Shown in pieces: positions 59,727 through 64,000 of a stretch of DNA of 64,000 bases; position 1 is the stretch's first letter; each line of letters opens with the position of its first letter. The DNA is taken from assembly GCF_001942495.1 (NCBI RefSeq), contig NZ_MKZS01000001.1, positions 3,735,613 to 3,799,612 of the forward strand, read 5' to 3'. This DNA comes from Moorena bouillonii PNG (GTDB taxonomy: Bacteria > Cyanobacteriota > Cyanobacteriia > Cyanobacteriales > Coleofasciculaceae). A program made the position numbers and the translations under genes. The notes below the pieces were generated by a model, which saw only the letters and a program-made list of their open reading frames with translations, had not been told where the DNA came from and made no database searches.

Positions 59727-61304
59727 CACCACTGTCATCAAAAACTCCGCCAAGGTTACCCCATCGACCCCCAACTCACTCCGCTCCTGAGCCGCTAAAA
59801 TTCCTGCTTGGGCATGCCACCAGGCTGCCGTTGCCACTATTGCCTCCAAAGGATGCTCAGACAGAACTGGCTGAGCCATCAAACCTCCCACTAGTCCAGT
59901 GAGCACATCCCCACTCCCACCTCGGGCTAGAGCTGGTGTACTTTCAGGAATCAGCCACACTGAGCCCATAGGATTTGCGATCGCACTCCTGGCTCCTTTT
60001 AACAACACCACAGACCGACTCAGTTGGGATGCCTTCCGCACGGCCTTGACTCGATCCGGTAACAGTTCTGCGGAATCAGGAAATAAACGTCGGAACTCTC
60101 CGACATGAGGGGTTAAGACTGTCTGGCCTGGACGCTTCAACAAAGTGGGAATAGTGATCAGTTCCGCTAGGATATTTAAACTATCCGCATCCAAAACCAT
60201 TGGGCATGGGGCAGCTAAAACCCCTTGCACTATATCCTTAGCATCCTTTGTTAAACCAGGACCACATGCGATCGCATTATAAGTCTGATTTGAAGCGTGA
60301 TAGCTACCAGAGGGTTGGTGTAACTTCTCTAACACTAACTCAGGCAAAAATGCTATAGCACCCGCCGTCGTTTCTGGGCAACCAATTACCACTGCTTCTG
60401 GCAAGTGACTGACCACTAGCAATTTGATAGACTCCGGTACTGCCATGGAAAGCATCCCCACCCCACTAGCCCGAGCCCCTAATCCCGCCAAAATTGCTGC
60501 CCCTGAATACTGTTTGGAGCCACAAATCAGCAACAGATTGCCCTGTTGGTACTTATGAGTTACCTTAGGGCGAGGTAAAGGTAAAAAATGTTTCGCAACA
60601 GTTTTTGTCACTCTGAGCAAATCTGGTGGCTCACCTAAAATTGACCAAATATCCTTGAGGGGAATACCAAAATCAATTAACTCAGCTTCACCAATATAAT
60701 CCAACCCTTGGTCTTGCAGAAACCCCAACTTCCACAACCCTAAGCACAATGTCCGGGTAGCCCGAACCGCGATGCCCAAAACTTCCCCAGTATCAGTATG
60801 TAATCCCGAAGGTAAATCAATACTCACCACCGGTTGTGACCATTGATTCAACAGCTCAACCGCCTCAGCGATACTACCAGAAAGCGATCGCGTCAGTCCA
60901 AATCCGAACAAACCATCAATAATCAGGTCACACTCATACAGCGGTTCAATCTCGTCATAAAAAGGAATCCCCAAGCTAAGCGCATACCGAGCATGGTAGT
61001 CAGTCAATTCCTTCAGTTTCGACAAAGGACGGTAAATGTGGATCTCATACCCCTGTAAATAAAGTTCACGAGCAACAACTAACCCATCGCCCCCATTATG
61101 ACCAGGACCAACTAACACACCCACTCGCCTCTTCTCAGCCCAGGGATAAAGACTTTGAATAGAGCGAGTAATCAATCCTGCCACCTTTTCCATCAAAGCT
61201 GCTACAGGCATCCCCGCCTCAAAGATGCGCCCTTCAATCTGACGCATCTGCTCAGCAGTTACCACCACTTGCTCAATTACTTCTCGCCGATTCTGAGACT
61301 CCAT
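59709..61304 (-). CDS. nnr: bifunctional NAD(P)H-hydrate epimerase/dehydratase
   Basis: A 531-aa repair enzyme for hydrated NAD(P)H. N-terminal epimerase domain (~1-225, YjeF-N/NnrE): VVTAEQMRQIE, GPGHNGGDGLVVARELYLQG, VVSIDLPSGLHTDTGEVLG. C-terminal dehydratase domain (~240-531, NnrD): KYQQGNLLLICGSKQYSGAA, ACGPGLTKDA, MVLDADSLNILAE, VLTPHVGEFRRLFP, and ARGGSGDVLTGLVGGLMAQ. Both active regions look complete. It is a single gene; heptamer arrays lie at both ends, the downstream one touching its stop. Confidence 0.95.
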   Translation of the reverse strand: MESQNRREVIEQVVVTAEQMRQIEGRIFEAGMPVAALMEKVAGLITRSIQSLYPWAEKRRVGVLVGPGHNGGDGLVVARELYLQGYEIHIYRPLSKLKELTDYHARYALSLGIPFYDEIEPLYECDLIIDGLFGFGLTRSLSGSIAEAVELLNQWSQPVVSIDLPSGLHTDTGEVLGIAVRATRTLCLGLWKLGFLQDQGLDYIGEAELIDFGIPLKDIWSILGEPPDLLRVTKTVAKHFLPLPRPKVTHKYQQGNLLLICGSKQYSGAAILAGLGARASGVGMLSMAVPESIKLLVVSHLPEAVVIGCPETTAGAIAFLPELVLEKLHQPSGSYHASNQTYNAIACGPGLTKDAKDIVQGVLAAPCPMVLDADSLNILAELITIPTLLKRPGQTVLTPHVGEFRRLFPDSAELLPDRVKAVRKASQLSRSVVLLKGARSAIANPMGSVWLIPESTPALARGGSGDVLTGLVGGLMAQPVLSEHPLEAIVATAAWWHAQAGILAAQERSELGVDGVTLAEFLMTVVRGNRE

Positions 61305-61307
61305 CAG

Positions 61308-61506
61308 TAGAATTTAGAATGTAGAATGTAGAATTTAGAATTATTGAATGTAGAATTTAGAATTATTGAATGTAGAATTTAGAATTTAGAATTCTGCCTT
61401 TTGCCTTCTTAATTCTGCCTTTTGCCTTTTGCCTTTTGCCTTTTGCCTTTTGCCTTCTTAATTCTTAATTCTTAATTCTTAATTCTTAATTCTTAATTCT
61501 TCATTC
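61308..61506. repeat. mixed heptamer arrays (gaattta, ttttgcc, ttaattc)
   Basis: Three repeat types in a row: gaatgta/gaattta, then ttttgcc, then ttaattc, filling the whole space between nnr and the SPOR-like gene. Confidence 0.92.
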
Positions 61507-61511
61507 TGCCC

Positions 61512-62438
61512 CTACCGACCAAAATACACCCGTGCATCCCAACCAGCAGAGCGCAAACGATTACTCCAACGTTCTGCATCACCCCGCTTTTTAAACGGAC
61601 CAACAGCAACATGTTTACCTCTTGGGGCATCTCGTTGGCTGACTAAATCCTGGGCAATCCCAATTTTAACCAATTCCGTGACCATCTCTGGTAACCTCTG
61701 AGCATTTCCAGGAATAGCCACAAAATAGCTCCTACCCCTGGATTCTCCTGAATCCCCTGGATTAGAACCAGAAGTGACAGCACCACGGTTCGCCAAATCT
61801 AATCCTGTTTCTGGATACACCAAACGGGAGCCATAGGTGATTGAGCCATCAGATGAGAAAGTTGCTATGTTGCTCAGATTTGTAGCACCATTATCAAATA
61901 CTTGTTGTGCAATTGTTGTGATGCGGGCTGGAATTCCCAAAGCTTCCAAAGCCTGGAGACGAGACTGAGCATTGTAGCGATCCATAAATGTACCTGCTTG
62001 AATCACCCCCTCTCCCTCGCGCACAAACGCTTGTGGTTCAATTGCTTGTACTTGGGATAACAACCAATCACTATCACCCACCACATCAACCCGATAGAGA
62101 TTAGCGATGGGTATTGATCTATTAGTTCTTGATGGATTAGTTATTGATCTATTAGTGTCGTTGACGTTTAACTCAGGTGGTAATGGTGTATTTGGTGTAT
62201 TGCTTGGCCGATTGGGTGAGGCGGTTGGCAAAATTAAAGGGGAAGTATTAACCGATGGTAGAGAAGATGGCCTCATAGTTGGTAGAGGTTCCCCAAAAAA
62301 TCTCGGTTCTGGTGAAGTTTGGGCACTAGCTGGCGTAAGGTCCCCCATAACTGTTTGCCCAGTCAGTAGTAACAGTAGCCAACCAGTTACCTTAATCAGT
62401 GTTTTAGGATTTCTGAATTGGTCAGACACTCTGATCAT
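61512..62438 (-). CDS. exported SPOR-like protein
   Basis: A 308-aa protein, probably periplasmic. Seen: N-terminal membrane/signal segment (VTGWLLLLLTGQTVMG... ASAQ cleavage), a long proline/serine/asparagine-rich region (~40-115), then a domain with IQAGTFMDRYNAQSRLQALEALGIPARI, which is the SPOR pattern (binding of glycan stripped of side peptides), and a second SPOR-like block at the end (YFVAIPGNAQRLPEMV, GPFKKRGDAERWSNRLRSAG). SPOR proteins localise to division septa. It is divergent from the solute-binding gene with 69 bases between. Confidence 0.8.
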   Translation of the reverse strand: MIRVSDQFRNPKTLIKVTGWLLLLLTGQTVMGDLTPASAQTSPEPRFFGEPLPTMRPSSLPSVNTSPLILPTASPNRPSNTPNTPLPPELNVNDTNRSITNPSRTNRSIPIANLYRVDVVGDSDWLLSQVQAIEPQAFVREGEGVIQAGTFMDRYNAQSRLQALEALGIPARITTIAQQVFDNGATNLSNIATFSSDGSITYGSRLVYPETGLDLANRGAVTSGSNPGDSGESRGRSYFVAIPGNAQRLPEMVTELVKIGIAQDLVSQRDAPRGKHVAVGPFKKRGDAERWSNRLRSAGWDARVYFGR

Positions 62439-62507
62439 AATCGGTCTTGCTCTCTAGTAAGATGAATAGGTTATATCAATTTAAATTTACCCGTCAACCC
62501 TTAACAA

Positions 62508-63671
62508 ATGAAGAAAATCCTGTCAAAATTGGTAATCTTACCGCTGATAATTCTCTGCATTATAGCCTGTCAAAGCAGTAATTTAGATGGAGTAACCACG
62601 GTCACTCTCGGTGGTTGGCAAAGCAGCCCTACTGAAAAACAATTACTAGAGCAAGTACTAAAGGAATTTGAAGCTAAACATCCCAAGGTAAAGGTTAAGC
62701 TTGAAGTCATCACTGGTCAATACATGGATGTGATCAAAACCCGATTAATTGGTGATGCAGCTCCAGATATCTTTTATTTAGATGCCTATGAAGCCCCATT
62801 ACTAATGAGTCATGATGTGTTGGAGCCTTTGGATGACTACATTAAGCGCACTGATAATTTTGATGTAGCTGACTTTGAACCCTCTCTGTTTAAAGCATTC
62901 CAATATAATGGAATAACTTACGGATTGCCTAAAGATTTTTCCACCCTTGCCCTTTTTTACAATAAGCAATTATTCAAACAAGCTAATTTAACTCAACCAC
63001 CCCAAACTTGGGAAGAATTACGGGATTATTCCCAAAAACTAACCTTTGATAAGAATCGCGATGGCAGGAATGAACACTATGGTTTAGGAATTAATCAGGA
63101 ACTGGCTCGTCTCTATTTTTTAATTAAAGCCTTTGGAGGTAATTTAGTTGACAATAACGGCTATGCTACCTTTGCCACTCCTGAAACTTTTAAAAGTCTT
63201 CAAACTGTCATTGACCTATACCGAAACTACCAGTCTGCTGCCTTACCCTCAGACGTTGGGGCTAGTTCTGGTAGCGAAATGTTTGGTCAAGGTAAAACCG
63301 CAATGGTAATCGAAGGTAGCTGGGCTATTCCTTATCTCAAAGACACATTTCCTAAAATTAAATTCGCCACCGCTGAAGTTCCCTCCTTAGGTAGTAAAAA
63401 AGGAACCATGGCTTATACCGTTGCTTATGTTATGAATAAACAAGCTCAACATAAAGAAGCAGCTTGGGAACTCATTTCCTATCTTACCGGCAAAGAAGGA
63501 ATGAAAGCTTGGGGAAAAGCCGGACTAGTACTGCCTTCTCGGGTCTCTGTGTTATCGGAATTAGGGTATCAAAAAAATCCCCTTTATGCTCCTTTTATTA
63601 AAGGAGCCGCCTATGCCACCATTTGGCAAGCTGGGGAAACCTTGCCAATTTCTACTGAAGTTAACATTTAA
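62508..63671 (+). CDS. sugar ABC solute-binding protein, 3' end truncated
   Basis: A family-1 extracellular solute-binding lipoprotein (carbohydrate type). Seen: signal peptide with lipobox IIAC (C21), VTLGGWQSSPTEKQLLEQVL, DIFYLDAYEAPLLMSHDVL, YGLPKDFSTLALFYNKQLF, AMVIEGSWAIPYLKDTFPKI, and KGTMAYTVAYVMNK. Real family members go on some 30-40 residues after the YATIWQAGETLPI block. Here that block is at the end, and the frame then runs into foreign sequence for seven codons to a chance stop at 63671. The natural protein is cut at about 63645. A MalFG-type permease would be expected downstream but is not in the window. Confidence 0.85.
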   Translation: MKKILSKLVILPLIILCIIACQSSNLDGVTTVTLGGWQSSPTEKQLLEQVLKEFEAKHPKVKVKLEVITGQYMDVIKTRLIGDAAPDIFYLDAYEAPLLMSHDVLEPLDDYIKRTDNFDVADFEPSLFKAFQYNGITYGLPKDFSTLALFYNKQLFKQANLTQPPQTWEELRDYSQKLTFDKNRDGRNEHYGLGINQELARLYFLIKAFGGNLVDNNGYATFATPETFKSLQTVIDLYRNYQSAALPSDVGASSGSEMFGQGKTAMVIEGSWAIPYLKDTFPKIKFATAEVPSLGSKKGTMAYTVAYVMNKQAQHKEAAWELISYLTGKEGMKAWGKAGLVLPSRVSVLSELGYQKNPLYAPFIKGAAYATIWQAGETLPISTEVNI

Positions 63672-64000
63672 ATTCCAAGTCAAATCTTGTGTCTTAATTG
63701 GGGTGAACCTTGCAAAAATTTCGATACCCTTGTTTTCCATGGTGCCCACGTTCTCGATGCGCGACGCACCCCCTATCGATGGTGCCAAAACACGGCTTAC
63801 GATAAGATCTTCTATATTTTGATTATAATATGAGAAAAGTAATCCCGCCCGATTATCGAAAAAGCTTAAATCGGCACCAATCTCAAACTCCTTAGTACGC
63901 TCGGGCACTAAATCTTCGTTACCCAAACGATTGTTCTGTTGTAAGGTAACATCATTTAAAAAGTCAAAAGAGGTATAACTACCGAAGCGCGCATAAGGCC
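63645..64000 (-). CDS. TonB-dependent receptor fragment (SusC/RagA-type), partial
   Basis: The minus strand is open from the window end to ~63645 and encodes ...FDFLNDVTLQQNNRLGNEDL, VPERTKEFEIGADLSFFDNR, AGLLFSYYNQNIEDLIVSRV, then ENVGTMENKGIEIFARFTPI, LTWNLNVNFSRN. This is the C-terminal barrel of SusC/RagA-like outer-membrane receptors, a group typical of Bacteroidota and foreign to cyanobacteria. It is joined end-to-end to the truncated sugar-binding gene at a short shared stretch (cttgccaatt, 63641-63650). No HIP1 site or heptamer repeat is present in it. It is most likely from another organism through misassembly; true transfer is less likely. Confidence 0.82.

Overview
The window reads as chromosome of a large-genome filamentous cyanobacterium, probably Moorena (Moorea/Lyngbya) or a close relative. 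The signs are many GCGATCGC (HIP1-type) octamers, cyanobacterium-specific families (BtpA, CRR6, NblR-type regulator, DUF2949, DUF6335, VKOR-thioredoxin fusion, rimO followed by a CrhR-type helicase), heptamer repeat arrays in nearly every intergenic space, and 37/39-bp tandem repeats with the core CGTAGCGTGGCC. The last ~355 bases are different: they encode, on the minus strand, part of a SusC/RagA-type TonB receptor typical of Bacteroidota, joined abruptly to a truncated cyanobacterial sugar-binding protein. An assembly chimera is the likeliest cause.

Layout. 0.1-8 kb is housekeeping: VKOR-Trx, BtpA, rimO, an 829-bp repeat-bearing spacer, a CrhR-like DEAD-box helicase and thrC. 8.1-21 kb is an accessory, visibly AT-richer island. 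It holds a DUF433-like orphan and a gene remnant, then a probable biosynthetic cluster: a MATE exporter converging on a minus-strand series of glycosyltransferase, DegT aminotransferase, SLOG/LOG-like protein, SDR, sugar isomerase/epimerase, VOC protein, QueC-like PP-loop ATPase and GNAT/FemAB-like transferase. A decayed IS4-type transposase and a decayed DUF5615 PIN-like gene close the island. 21-32.3 kb carries a membrane protein, a 1929-aa alpha-2-macroglobulin-like lipoprotein without thioester residues, an intact IscB nuclease with an upstream omega RNA (HEARO-type), a DUF6335 protein, a Uma2 remnant, and an HTH/pentapeptide-repeat gene split by one in-frame stop.

32.9-49.6 kb is mostly core: NblR-like regulator, DUF192 and DUF2949 proteins, endonuclease V, ispD, a GT9 glycosyltransferase, crr6, a 6S RNA candidate with a good promoter, ssb divergent from mreBCD (a 199-bp MITE lies between mreC and mreD), a HAD hydrolase, a zinc-ribbon/kinase/WD40 protein and ribD. 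49.7-55.3 kb is a four-gene polar amino acid ABC transporter. 55.9-59.5 kb has a nucleotidase with three EF-hands, a frameshifted nucleoside hydrolase remnant and an intact IS with 15-bp inverted repeats. 59.7-63.7 kb has nnr, a SPOR-like protein and the truncated solute-binding protein.

Most interesting for follow-up: the biosynthetic cluster with its variant QueC-like enzyme, the IscB/omega RNA locus, the stop-split HTH/pentapeptide gene, the 6S RNA, and a family of inverted-repeat elements that enclose heptamer arrays. No tRNA, rRNA or CRISPR array was seen.
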